NCBI RefSeq assembly: GCF_018982965.1
Contig: NZ_JACBYP010000068.1
Coordinates: 1 to 43,475 of the forward strand
Direction: 5' to 3'
Origin: Streptomyces mayonensis
GTDB lineage: Bacteria > Actinomycetota > Actinomycetes > Streptomycetales > Streptomycetaceae
Length of the DNA stretch: 43,475 nt
Within the stretch, counting starts at the first letter, position 1. Each line of letters begins with the position of its first letter. Both the position numbers and the translations under genes were made by a program. This document shows positions 10,501 through 18,026 of the stretch, one piece after another. Below the pieces are notes generated by a model. It made no database searches and had not been told where the DNA came from. It saw nothing but the letters and a program-made list of their open reading frames with translations.

Positions 10501-10560
10501 GATGCGCTGGTCGAGGACCCGGCGCAGTCGGGCTTCGGTCAGTTCACGGTCGTCATGCAT
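7513..10560 (-). CDS. Alpha-mannosidase, glycoside hydrolase family 38
   Basis: A 1015-residue cytoplasmic enzyme of standard GH38 length. An N-terminal beta domain is followed by the catalytic domain with GHAHIDSAWLWP (zinc ligands His259/His261 and Asp263 region), then LPDTFG carrying the likely nucleophile Asp373, and an alpha-mannosidase middle domain near LHRGTLTSQA. The C-terminal beta domains follow. It should hydrolyse alpha-mannosyl residues from imported oligosaccharides with retention, using zinc. It lies 89 bases after the ABC permease and 82 bases before the second GH38, so all five genes read as one unit. The ATG at 10560 is the only sensible start. Family assignment is firm; the exact linkage is not visible. 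Confidence 0.93.
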   Translation of the reverse strand: MHDDRELTEARLRRVLDQRIRPAVYPDSVPMEVGAWVSPGEPVPVADGLAAVHEPAAVGARWGAAWDTTWFRVRGRVPPRWAGKTVEAVLDLGFDGVRPGFQCEALVYTPDGTPVKGINPRNQWVRVGSPVRGGEVVEWHLEAASNPDLDLFSFLPTALGDRHTAGTEPLYRLARMDLAVFDRQVWELVQDLEVLDELMHELPLDSERRSQVRRAVGRSLDALDLQDVNGTASAARQELAGVLAAPAHASAHRISAVGHAHIDSAWLWPLRETVRKVARTAANMTALLEDSPEFVFAMSQAQQFAWIKEHRPEVYSRVKDAVREGRLVPTGGMWVESDTNMPGSEAMARQFVHGKRFFLDEFGVESDEVWLPDTFGFAAGLPQIIAAAGARRLLTQKISWSRTNSFPHHTFWWEGIDGTRIYTHFPPVDTYNCSMLGRELAHAARSFKEQGAASHSLAPTGWGDGGGGTTREMVAKAARTHDLEGSPSVTWESPEAFFEKAEAEYPDPSVWVGELYLELHRGTLTSQAQTKQGNRRSEHLLREAELWAATAAVRAGFPYPYDALDRIWKTVLLHQFHDILPGSSIAWVHREARETYAGVARELEGVIGAALGALTASGDTALLANSAPHARDGVAAGALGAPSVDGADVTAEADAEGGHVLDNGLLRVRVDARGLVVSVLDRETGREAIAPDAAGNLLQIHPDLPNRWDAWDVDAFYRNVVTDLDDVRELTLEQDGGEAATVRVVRSFGSSRAVQSLTLARGQRRIGLETEVDWHETEKFLKVAFPLDVHAERYAAETQFGHLYRPTHTNTSWEAAKFEACAHRFVHLEEPGWGAALVNDSTYGHEVTRAVRGGAERGTTTTVRLSLLRAPRFPDPETDQGTHRFRYSLVPGARLADAVREGHRINLPERRVTGAPDSVGAVPLVSVDTGQVVVTAVKLADDATGDVVVRFHEALGGRASATVTAGFDVAGVTAVDLLERPVDAPAHMTAEGNSVRLTLRPFQIVTLRFARKDHV

Positions 10561-10649
10561 GACAGAGGGCTCCGGGCGCAGTGGGGCGGGTACGGGACGG
10601 GCGTGGGAAGGCCGGTGCGGGTGGACGGCACGGAAACCGGTGGCCGGGA

Positions 10650-11471
10650 TCAGCGCGTGAGCTTGAGGTTGTTGACGAAGAAGCGCTGGGCGGAGAAGAA
10701 GAGGACGAGCGTGGGCAGCGAGACCAGGAGAGCGCCCGCGAGGACCACGGGGGGCCCGACGGCGGAGTAACTGCCCTGGAGTTCGGAGAGCGCGGCGATG
10801 GCGGGCCGGATGTTGTCACTCGTGCTGAAGGTGATGCCGAACAGGAGGTCGTTCCAGATCGCCACGAACTGGAACGAGAACGCGGCCACCATCGCCGACT
10901 TCGACAGCGGTACGTGGATCTGCCAGAACATCCGCCACCACGACGCGCCGTCCATCCGCGCCGCCTCCACGACCTCCCGGGGCACCGTGGTGGCGTAGTT
11001 GCGCATGAGGAAGAATGCGAACGGGATGGAGATGGTGGCGTACACCAGGAACATGCCGATCTGCGTGTCGTACAGGTCGAAGCGCGCGTAGGACAGGAAC
11101 AGCGGACGCAGGAAGACCTGGAGCGGCAGCAGCGTGCCCGAGTAGATCAGCCAGAACCACAGGACGCGCCGCCGCACCGGCATGATCACCACCGCGAACG
11201 CGGCGCCGGTGGCGATGAGCACCGCGACGAGGGAGCCGACGACGGCGTACAGCAGGCTGTTGCCCATGGCCGGACCCAGGTCCGCCTCGTTCCACGCCTG
11301 CGAGAAGTTGTCGAAGAGCCCGAAGCTCCCCGGCAGCCAGTGGGGCGTACCCGTGTACTCCTTCGCGGGGACGAACGCGTTGACCAGCAGCAGCCAGGAC
11401 GGGACGGCCCACAGCAGGGACAGGAGAATCAGCACGGTGTTCCGCAGAACTCTGCCGAAATGCATCGTCAT
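10650..11471 (-). CDS. Carbohydrate ABC transporter permease, MalG/LacG type
   Basis: A 273-residue inner-membrane permease with about six hydrophobic segments. The EAA loop is clear: EAARMDGASWWRMFWQIHVP, the site that docks the ATPase. The C-terminus NLKLTR is typical of this subfamily (CUT1 importers). Start and stop of the adjacent permease overlap as ATGA (11468-11471), which indicates translational coupling. I used this ATG rather than a longer upstream frame. With the next permease and the lipoprotein it imports the sugar; no ATPase gene is present in the locus. Confidence 0.93.
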   Translation of the reverse strand: MTMHFGRVLRNTVLILLSLLWAVPSWLLLVNAFVPAKEYTGTPHWLPGSFGLFDNFSQAWNEADLGPAMGNSLLYAVVGSLVAVLIATGAAFAVVIMPVRRRVLWFWLIYSGTLLPLQVFLRPLFLSYARFDLYDTQIGMFLVYATISIPFAFFLMRNYATTVPREVVEAARMDGASWWRMFWQIHVPLSKSAMVAAFSFQFVAIWNDLLFGITFSTSDNIRPAIAALSELQGSYSAVGPPVVLAGALLVSLPTLVLFFSAQRFFVNNLKLTR

Positions 11472-12418
11472 GCGCCTTTCTCGTCGAACTGGCGCCGCAG
11501 GTACAGCCAGGACGCGCCGAGGACGATCACGGTGAGGACGACCGCGATCGCCGAGCCGGCCCCGGGCCGCTGGAGCAGGAAGGTCTCCTGGTACATGGAG
11601 ACCGCCAGGGTCTCCGTGGCCCGCCCCGGGCCGCCCCGGGTGAGGACCCACAGGAGGTCGAAGGACTTCAGTCCGTTGGCCAGGCTCATGCCGATCACGA
11701 TGATCGACACCGGGCGGAGCTGCGGCAGCACGACGTGGCGGAAGCGCTGCCAGGGACCCGCGCCGTCCAGGGAGGCCGCTTCCAGCGTCTCGGGCGGAAT
11801 GCCCTGCAGTCCGACGAGGATCAGGATGACGGCCACGCCGGTCGCCTGCCAGGCGTTGACGCAGATGATGACCAGGGTGTTGCCCGGCCAGTCCAGCAGC
11901 CAGCTGGTGCTGAGGGACTCCAGGCCGACCGCCGACAGCAGCTGGTTGAGCGCGCCGTCGGTGCTCAGGACGAAGTTCCACACCACGGCGACGGCGGCAC
12001 CGGACAGCGCGTAGGGGATGATGACGCACAGCCGGGCGAACCGGGACCAGCGGGTGGCGTCGGTGAGGCAGGCGATGAGCATCCCGAGTGCGAACGGGAG
12101 CGCCACCGTCCCCACCACCCACAGGAGCGTGTTCTCCACGGAGCGCAGCAGCGCGTCGTCGGTGAGGAAGAGCTGGTAGTTGTGCAGTCCGGCGAATCCG
12201 GAGTGCCGGTGGTCGTCGAAGAAGCTCCGGTAGACCGTGGTCGCGAAGGGCGCGAGCAGCACCACACCGACCAGCAGGACCGCGGGGGTCATGAAGGCGC
12301 CGGCGGCGAAACGCTCGCGTGCCGCCACACGGCGCCGGGCGGGGTCCGGCCGGAGCGGGCGCGGCTCGGGCGAGGGCGGCCGGTGTCCGGCGGAGGGTGG
12401 CGCGGTAGTGGTTCTCAT
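11468..12418 (-). CDS. Carbohydrate ABC transporter permease, MalF/LacF type
   Basis: A 316-residue membrane protein with a Pro/Arg-rich cytoplasmic N-terminus, six hydrophobic segments and the EAA loop EAASLDGAGPWQRFRHVVLP. It pairs with the MalG-type permease to form the membrane channel of a CUT1 sugar importer. Both its ends are coupled: its ATG overlaps the stop of the binding-protein gene (ATGA at 12415-12418), and its stop overlaps the start of the next permease. This tight packing fixes the starts. Confidence 0.93.
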   Translation of the reverse strand: MRTTTAPPSAGHRPPSPEPRPLRPDPARRRVAARERFAAGAFMTPAVLLVGVVLLAPFATTVYRSFFDDHRHSGFAGLHNYQLFLTDDALLRSVENTLLWVVGTVALPFALGMLIACLTDATRWSRFARLCVIIPYALSGAAVAVVWNFVLSTDGALNQLLSAVGLESLSTSWLLDWPGNTLVIICVNAWQATGVAVILILVGLQGIPPETLEAASLDGAGPWQRFRHVVLPQLRPVSIIVIGMSLANGLKSFDLLWVLTRGGPGRATETLAVSMYQETFLLQRPGAGSAIAVVLTVIVLGASWLYLRRQFDEKGA

Positions 12419-13731
12419 GCCTCGTCCTGCCTCCACGTCTTCCATTCCTCGTCGGCGCGGTCCGCCATGCTGCGCAGCGTCGCCCCGGGCGACATCTGCC
12501 CGGTCATGAACGCCGACAGGTCCTGGATGTTGCCCTGGATGAGGCTGGGCGGGCTGGCCTCGCTGTAGCGGACGAGACGCGCCCGCCGGTCCTTCGCGAT
12601 GTTGTCCCGGAGACCGGCCACCACGGGGTTGCCCGCCCGTACGACGGGATTGGCCGAACCGTCCTGCAGGTAGTCCGTCCACGCCCGCTGCACGTCCGGG
12701 TGCAGCCAGGCCCCCACGTTCGCCATGCCGGCCTCGTGACTCGCGGCGCGGCGCGGCACCGCGAGTGCACTGCTCTCCGTGATCACCGACTTCTTGGTGG
12801 ACCGCCCCACGGTGGGCAGGACGAAGGCGTCGTAGTCCTTCAGGGGCTCCATGTCCGCGCCGCTCAGGTTCTTCGTGTGCCAGGTCGCGTGCAGGAACAT
12901 GCCGACCCGGCCGTCGCGGAGTTCGGCGGCGCCCTTGCCCTGGTCGTAGTCGGGCGGGGTCATCCAGCCCTTGCGCATGAAGTCCTGCCAGACACCCATC
13001 GCCCGCACCGCCGGCTCGTCGGTGTAGCGGGCCTTCCCCTCGACCAGCGCCGTGTAGAAGTCGGGATCGGTCTTGCTGATCAGCTCCTGGAACCATTCGT
13101 AGGCGGGCCAGCCGCCGTACTGGGTGCCCACGAAGGGCGTGGCGCCGTTGCGCTTGAGCACGGTGGCGCAGTGCAGCAGTTCGTCCCAGGTCTCCGGCAC
13201 GCGCAGTCCGAGCCTGGCGAAGACCGGCCGGCTGTAGAACACGACGTAGTACGACTCGTGCATCGGAATGCCGTAGACCGCGCCGCGGTACTGCATCGCA
13301 TCGCGCTGCGACTCGCTGATCCAGCCGCGGTCCGCGTACGCGCCCCACAGGCCGGAGAGATCGGTGAGCTGTCCGCTCCGCGCCAGCTTCTTCAGCTCGT
13401 AGCCCGACGTCCACTTGATGATGTCCGGCGCACGCGAGGTCTGCAGGGTCATCTGGGCGACCAGTTTGTAGGCGACCGCCTCAGGGACGGACAACGGGCG
13501 CAGCGCGTACCCGGTCAGGGGCTGCAGTGCCTTGGAGGCCAGGGCGTAGCCGTCGTCCCAGCTGGCGTTGTCGTTGCTGAAACTCGCCGTGCCCTCGACG
13601 GCGGCCGTGCTGTCGCCGCGGGCGCAGCCGGCGAGCGCCAGCCCCGACAGGCCCGCGCCGAGACCGGCAAGGAAGCGGCGGCGGGTGGGTCCCGGCCGCC
13701 CGCCTCTTGCCGCCGTACCAGAAGAGTTCAT
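12415..13731 (-). CDS. ABC transporter sugar-binding lipoprotein
   Basis: A 438-residue extracellular solute-binding protein (family 1). It carries a twin-arginine-like signal (TRRRFLAG) directly followed by the lipobox LALAGC, so Cys36 should be lipid-modified and the folded protein Tat-exported. The mature part shows the PDIIKWTSGYELKKLA and GAVYGIPMHESYYVVFY blocks usual in CUT1 binding proteins. Given its gene partners it probably binds mannosyl oligosaccharides (inference). It is the first gene of the unit. Two LacI-type operators and a 14-bp palindrome lie in the 380 bp upstream. The AAAGGG ribosome site supports the ATG at 13731. Confidence 0.9.
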   Translation of the reverse strand: MNSSGTAARGGRPGPTRRRFLAGLGAGLSGLALAGCARGDSTAAVEGTASFSNDNASWDDGYALASKALQPLTGYALRPLSVPEAVAYKLVAQMTLQTSRAPDIIKWTSGYELKKLARSGQLTDLSGLWGAYADRGWISESQRDAMQYRGAVYGIPMHESYYVVFYSRPVFARLGLRVPETWDELLHCATVLKRNGATPFVGTQYGGWPAYEWFQELISKTDPDFYTALVEGKARYTDEPAVRAMGVWQDFMRKGWMTPPDYDQGKGAAELRDGRVGMFLHATWHTKNLSGADMEPLKDYDAFVLPTVGRSTKKSVITESSALAVPRRAASHEAGMANVGAWLHPDVQRAWTDYLQDGSANPVVRAGNPVVAGLRDNIAKDRRARLVRYSEASPPSLIQGNIQDLSAFMTGQMSPGATLRSMADRADEEWKTWRQDEA

Positions 13732-13770
13732 CGGTGCCCTTTCGCCGGAGTGTGACGGACGACGACCGCA

Positions 13771-13784
13771 TGCCTGTACAGGCA
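13771..13784. promoter_or_regulatory. Perfect 14-bp palindrome before the binding-protein gene
   Basis: TGCCTGTACAGGCA reads the same on both strands and ends 40 bases before the ATG at 13731. It does not resemble the TTAACGTTAA sites, so it could be a second regulator's site or a leader hairpin. Confidence 0.45.
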
Positions 13785-13893
13785 GGGCGCCTCGGACGGG
13801 GGAAATCAGGCCGTGGTGCCGCAGATGCCTCCGCCGGCCACTCCACGTGGCCGGCTCGGCCGAAAACGCGGTGGCTGACACCGGCGCATGACG

Positions 13894-13903
13894 AGAACGT
13901 TAA
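13894..13903. promoter_or_regulatory. LacI-type operator O1 of the ABC-mannosidase unit
   Basis: AGAACGTTAA carries one perfect half-site (GTTAA) and a weaker partner around a central CG. It lies about 163 bases upstream of the binding-protein start. Confidence 0.6.
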
Positions 13904-14023
13904 CGACACCATGCGGTGACCACAAGGTTCTCCAGGGCCTGAATTGCCCCTGCCGGAAAAGGCCCAGGTGGCAGGGGTTGCTGTCCCGGCTGCACAGGGT
14001 GGCGGCGGGTCACTCTGTGAGTG

Positions 14024-14033
14024 GTAACGTTAA
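14024..14033. promoter_or_regulatory. LacI-type operator O2 of the ABC-mannosidase unit
   Basis: GTAACGTTAA sits inside the longer palindrome ACGTTAACGT (14027-14036). It is 130 bp from O1, so a repressor tetramer or two dimers could form a loop. It also lies just beyond the end of the lacI gene (14108). Confidence 0.65.
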
Positions 14034-14107
14034 CGTAGGGTTCCGCATCTCCCCCGCCCCGGCCGGCAGCCGCCCGCCGGGGCGGGATGGGGCGGGCGCC
14101 CTGCTGC

Positions 14108-15163
14108 TCAGCGGCCGTACACGGCCAGCAGGGTGGGGATGACCGTCCTGCGCGGCGGACCGGTCGGCCGTGTCGCGGACCCGGCCTCCAGCCGGTCCAC
14201 GAGCAGCTGGGCCGCCCGGCGGCCGATCTCGTCCGGCGCGTACGAGGCCAGGGTCAGCGGAACCCCCAGCAGGTCGGCGGACTCCACGTCGTCGAAGCCG
14301 GCGATCGCGGCGCCGGCACCGAGACCGCGCACCGCACGGCAGGCCCCCAGGGTCAGCCGGTTGTTGGCGCAGAACAGTGCCGTGGGCGCGTCCGCCTGCT
14401 CGAGCAGTTCCAGCGCGGCGGCCTCGGCCGTGACGACGGTGTACGGGCCCCGGCGCACCCACTCCTCGCGGGGCCGCAGCCCGGCCTCCTCCAGCGCGGA
14501 CCACCAGCCGCGGAAGCGCTCGGCACCGGTGAAGAGGGTGGGAGGGTTGCCGAGGAAGCCGATCCTCTCGTGACCGTCCGCGACGAGCCGTGCGGTGGCG
14601 GCTCGCGCACCGCCGAAGTCGTCGACCAGCACGGTGTCCGCCTCGATGCCGGCCGGTGGCCGCGCGGCCAGGACGAGCGGAGTGCCCTCCAGCTGTGCGG
14701 GGGACAGGTGCCGCTGGTCGGAACCGGCCGGGACGACGATCAGCCCGTTCACCTGCCGGGCGACGAGGTCCTGGACCAGGTGCTGCTCCTGCGCGAGCTG
14801 TTCGGCGGTGTTGCCCAGCACCAGCCGCAGACCGTAGGACTGCACCACTTCCTCGGCACCGAGGGCGAGTTGGGCGTAGAACGGGTTGGCGAGGTTGGTG
14901 ACCACGAGCCCGACGAGGCCGCTGTGGCGGCCGAGCCGCAGATTGCGTGCCGTCTCGTTGCGCCGGTAGCCCAGGTCGGTCACGGCCTGGAGCACGCGTC
15001 GACGGGTGGATTCGCCGACGCCCTCGTTCCCCTTCAGCACCCGTGAGACGGTCATCGCGCTGACTCCGGCGCGTGCGGCGACGTCCCGCATCGTGGGGGT
15101 GGGGCGAGGCGGCTCTCCGGCGGATTCGGACCCGGACACTGCGTTGCTGCTCCCTTCGGGCAC
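14108..15163 (-). CDS. LacI family transcriptional repressor of the mannoside locus
   Basis: A 351-residue regulator. The N-terminal helix-turn-helix MRDVAARAGVSAMTVSRVLK is classic LacI, followed by the hinge helix region LGYRRNETARNLR and a periplasmic-binding-protein-like sugar-sensing domain with GLVVTNLANPFYAQLA and DDVESADLLGVPLT. It lies 33 bp after the ROK kinase gene and reads as the last gene of the isomerase-kinase-lacI unit, whose upstream region carries an operator. It is therefore probably autoregulated. The five TTAACGTTAA-like sites around it make it the likely repressor of all four units, released by a mannose-derived ligand (inference). The GTG at 15163 was kept because the N-terminal domain starts close behind it. 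Confidence 0.9.
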   Translation of the reverse strand: MPEGSSNAVSGSESAGEPPRPTPTMRDVAARAGVSAMTVSRVLKGNEGVGESTRRRVLQAVTDLGYRRNETARNLRLGRHSGLVGLVVTNLANPFYAQLALGAEEVVQSYGLRLVLGNTAEQLAQEQHLVQDLVARQVNGLIVVPAGSDQRHLSPAQLEGTPLVLAARPPAGIEADTVLVDDFGGARAATARLVADGHERIGFLGNPPTLFTGAERFRGWWSALEEAGLRPREEWVRRGPYTVVTAEAAALELLEQADAPTALFCANNRLTLGACRAVRGLGAGAAIAGFDDVESADLLGVPLTLASYAPDEIGRRAAQLLVDRLEAGSATRPTGPPRRTVIPTLLAVYGR

Positions 15164-15196
15164 CGGCAGCCGCTCACCGTCTGCCCGGACCCACCA

Positions 15197-16117
15197 TCAT
15201 AGGCGGACGCCCCGGCTGCCCTCCTCGCCGGACGCCGCGGACGCGGCCCACCGTGCCGCGCCCAGCAGCGAGGCCGTGTCGGGCAGGAGGGCGGGCTCGA
15301 CGCGCAGCCCCGGCGCCCCGCCGTCCGACAGACCCTCCCGCAACGGCGCCACCACCAGGTCCCACGACGCCGAGATCGAGCCGCCGACGACCAGCACGTC
15401 CGCCCCGAACCGGGCGGTCCAGGGGGCCATGGCGGTGCCCAGCGCGCGGAAGGCGTGGGTGAGCACCGTGCCGGCCGGGGCGTCCCCGGCCCGCGCGCGG
15501 GCAGCGATGCCCCGCACGTCGGGCACGTCGTCCGGGTCGCCGTCCGTGGCCCGCGCGTAGGCGGCACGGATCGCGCGGCGGGACACCGTGTCCTCCAGCG
15601 GGCGTCCGCCGACGACGAGCCGGTGGGCACTGCCCTCGGGCGGCACCCGCGGACCGTCGTTGACCGGCATGCCGTCCGCCAGGAAGGCGGAGCCGACGCC
15701 GCTGCCGAGGGTCAGGCACACGGCACGGGCGTGTCCGGCGGCCGCTCCGCCGGTGTGCTCGCCGATACCGAAGGCGTCGGCGTCGTTGACGAACCGGAGC
15801 GCGGCGGGCGCCGGGCGGATGCGCGCGCGCAGCGCCGCACCGACGTCCGTGCCGTACAACGAGTCGAACTTCCCGACCCCCTCGAACAGCGCCACGCCGG
15901 CCGCGTAGTCGAAGGGGCCGGGCACGGCCACGCCCCAGGTGGCCGACGGCGGCGCCGCCAGGCGGGAGGCGGCGCGGGCGAGCCGTCCGAGGATCTCCCC
16001 GGCCCCGCCCTGCGGGGACAGCGGCTCCCGGGCCGGCCGCCCGTGCACGGCCCCGGCCGACAGGTCCACCAGGGCGGCGGTGACATGGGTGCCGCCGATC
16101 TCCAGCACCGGCCGCAT
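15197..16117 (-). CDS. ROK family sugar kinase
   Basis: A 306-residue ROK kinase without a DNA-binding domain, so a kinase rather than a repressor. It shows the N-terminal phosphate loop EIGGTHVTAALVD, the catalytic Asp in NDADAFGIGEH, the ROK block LTLGSGVGSAFL and the C-terminal VVGGSISASWD. In this setting it probably phosphorylates mannose (or a mannose-derived sugar) with ATP to the 6-phosphate, the substrate of the isomerase encoded just upstream. Its ATG (16115-16117) shares one base with the stop of that gene (TGATG), which implies coupled translation and decides this start over upstream in-frame codons. The canonical ROK zinc motif C-x-C-G-x-x-G-C-x-E is not obvious; family members without it exist. 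Confidence 0.88.
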   Translation of the reverse strand: MRPVLEIGGTHVTAALVDLSAGAVHGRPAREPLSPQGGAGEILGRLARAASRLAAPPSATWGVAVPGPFDYAAGVALFEGVGKFDSLYGTDVGAALRARIRPAPAALRFVNDADAFGIGEHTGGAAAGHARAVCLTLGSGVGSAFLADGMPVNDGPRVPPEGSAHRLVVGGRPLEDTVSRRAIRAAYARATDGDPDDVPDVRGIAARARAGDAPAGTVLTHAFRALGTAMAPWTARFGADVLVVGGSISASWDLVVAPLREGLSDGGAPGLRVEPALLPDTASLLGAARWAASAASGEEGSRGVRL

Positions 16118-17835
16118 CACCTGTCCTCCCGGACCAGGGCGGTGACCACGTGCACGGGCCGGGAGCCGAGCGGGCGCAGCCGGTAGGCACCGACCCCGGC
16201 GGGGACCGTCAGCGTCTCGGCGTGCACCAGGTCGTGCGTACGGCCGTCGCCCCACTCGATCACGACGCCGTCCCCACCGGAGACGTTGAGGATCCGGAAC
16301 CGGCCCGCGGTGTCCATGGCGGCACCCGTGCAGGACGGTTCGAGCACGACCCGGCGCACTTCGTAGAACATCTCCGGCAGCGCGCCGAGCACCTCCTCGC
16401 GCCAGCCGTCCCCCTCGCGCAGCAGGCGCGGCTCCTGCATGAGGTCGCGGCTCACGGCCTCGCCCCGCCGGGCCCCGCCGAGGTTGGCGAACGCGTGCTC
16501 GTAGGGCAGCGGGCGGGGAGCTCCGCCGGTGCCCCTGCGGAGCCAGTCGTAGAAACGCAGGGAGTACAGATACGGGGTGGCGCTGATCTCCAGGACCAGG
16601 TTGCCGGTGCCCGAGGCGTGCGGCGTCCCCGCCGGGATCATGTAGAGGCGGCCTTCCTCGGCGGGGTGGCTCTGGACGAACCGCTCGACGTTCATCTCCT
16701 CGCCGTTCTCGATGGCGGCCACCACCTGCTTGCGCATCAGATCAAGGTCGGCGTCCTCCTGCAGCCCGAGGTAGACGCGCGGGTCCGCGCCGTCCGTGGC
16801 CGTGAGGTAGTAGGTCTCGTCCTGGGTGTACGCCCAGCCGAAGTGCGCGCGCATGTACTCCTCGCGCGGATGCAGGTGGATCGAGAGGTTGCCTCCCCGG
16901 ACGGTGTCGAGGTAGTCGAAGCGGATCGGGAAGGAGGTGCCGAACTCCGCGTGCACCGCCGCCCCGAGGAATTCCTCGGGGTGCAGGACGCAGAGCAGCT
17001 GGAAGGGTACTTCGACCTCGGCCTCGGGCCCGTCACCGACCAAGATGCCGGCCTCGGGCGCGATCAGCTCGTAACCGAGTGCGGTGTTGCCGCCCCGCGG
17101 TGTGAAGCCGAGTTCGGTGGCGGCCCACTGGCCGCCCCAGGGCGTGGAGTTGAACCAGGGCCGGGTACGGACCGGACCGCCGGCCAGGTGCGCGAGGGTG
17201 GCGCGCAGGGCGGCGCCGTCGATCGAGGCAGGACGCCCGGTGTCCTGGAGGTCCAGCCAGCGGTCGACACCGGCGGCGTGGGCGTCGCGGTGGGCGTCGA
17301 GCACCGGCCAGTCCGCGTAGAACAGGCGGCGCAGGTCACCGGGCACGCCGTGCCGTCCGAGGTTGACGCCGACGGCCGGGTCCCCGGCGGTCACCGCCGC
17401 CTCGGCATGGCGTTTGGGCAGGTCGGCGTACCACAGCAGGTCGTGCCGGACGAGCGCGGCACCCGGGCCGAGGACGACGAGCAGCCCCTGGTCCAACGGC
17501 TCGGTCCGGGGCAGCGTGGTGTACGCCGCGGCGACCGGGGTCCGGGCGAGCGGCAGGTAGTGCGGATCGGCGCCGGGGCCGTCGCCGGTGCGCTCCAGGA
17601 CCGTGTCCCAGTCCGCCTCGTACTCCCGCAGGTCCACGAAACGGGCGGGTGTGCCGTGCACGTCGAGCGCGCCGGACAAAAGGCTGTGCACGGAGCTCCA
17701 GTCGAGTGCGGCCGGACCGTCGACGGCCAGAACGGCGGGCCCGGCGGGCAGGGTCCGGACAGCGGCGTCCCACCCGCGGACGACCGTTCCGTCGACGGCC
17801 GGGTAGCGGGGGTTGCGCTGGTAGGGGCGGGTCAC
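16117..17835 (-). CDS. Mannose-6-phosphate isomerase-like protein (class I, cupin) with N-terminal extension
   Basis: A 572-residue cytoplasmic protein. The C-terminal ~345 residues resemble class I mannose-6-phosphate isomerase: the start motif STPWGGQWA, the metal-site segment SIHLHPREEYMR and the second cupin motif MIPAGTPHASG. They would interconvert mannose 6-phosphate and fructose 6-phosphate using a divalent metal. The first ~225 residues are extra. They look like a decayed P-loop kinase-like fold (VLAVDGPAALDWSSV, later RLFYADWPVLDAHRD) but have no Walker A G-x-x-x-x-G-K. GTG start with GGAGAG ahead. It is the first gene of the isomerase-ROK-LacI unit, with an operator 28 bp upstream. 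The isomerase call is likely; the role of the extension is unknown. Confidence 0.82.
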   Translation of the reverse strand: MTRPYQRNPRYPAVDGTVVRGWDAAVRTLPAGPAVLAVDGPAALDWSSVHSLLSGALDVHGTPARFVDLREYEADWDTVLERTGDGPGADPHYLPLARTPVAAAYTTLPRTEPLDQGLLVVLGPGAALVRHDLLWYADLPKRHAEAAVTAGDPAVGVNLGRHGVPGDLRRLFYADWPVLDAHRDAHAAGVDRWLDLQDTGRPASIDGAALRATLAHLAGGPVRTRPWFNSTPWGGQWAATELGFTPRGGNTALGYELIAPEAGILVGDGPEAEVEVPFQLLCVLHPEEFLGAAVHAEFGTSFPIRFDYLDTVRGGNLSIHLHPREEYMRAHFGWAYTQDETYYLTATDGADPRVYLGLQEDADLDLMRKQVVAAIENGEEMNVERFVQSHPAEEGRLYMIPAGTPHASGTGNLVLEISATPYLYSLRFYDWLRRGTGGAPRPLPYEHAFANLGGARRGEAVSRDLMQEPRLLREGDGWREEVLGALPEMFYEVRRVVLEPSCTGAAMDTAGRFRILNVSGGDGVVIEWGDGRTHDLVHAETLTVPAGVGAYRLRPLGSRPVHVVTALVREDR

Positions 17836-17862
17836 GGCACTCTCCGGGGGTCGAAGCTGATG

Positions 17863-17872
17863 TTATCGTTAA
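17863..17872. promoter_or_regulatory. LacI-type operator of the isomerase-ROK-lacI unit
   Basis: TTATCGTTAA is a one-mismatch version of TTAACGTTAA, 28 bp upstream of the GTG at 17835, where a repressor would block transcription and close the autoregulatory loop. Confidence 0.7.
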
Positions 17873-18026
17873 CTGTACGGTGAAGGGGTCGGCCCGAGTC
17901 AAGGCGGCGCGGGACCGGGCGCCGGACGACGGCGGGCCGGCGGGACCGTCCCGGAGCCCGGCCGGTCGACACTCGGGCCCGGGTGCAGTCCCCGCGCCCG
18001 GGGCCGGATGTCCACCGGTGCGGGGA

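Noticed and set aside
6982..10770. Very long open frames opposite the GH38 genes (for example 1262 codons at 6982-10770, 1117 codons at 4293-7646)
   Set aside because: They are antisense shadows caused by high GC. They are low-complexity in R, G, P and V, with no recognisable domain, while the minus-strand frames show full GH38 motifs.
10650..12122. 490-codon version of the MalG-type permease
   Set aside because: The extra N-terminal part overlaps the MalF gene out of frame. The ATGA overlap at 11468 gives a normal 273-residue permease.
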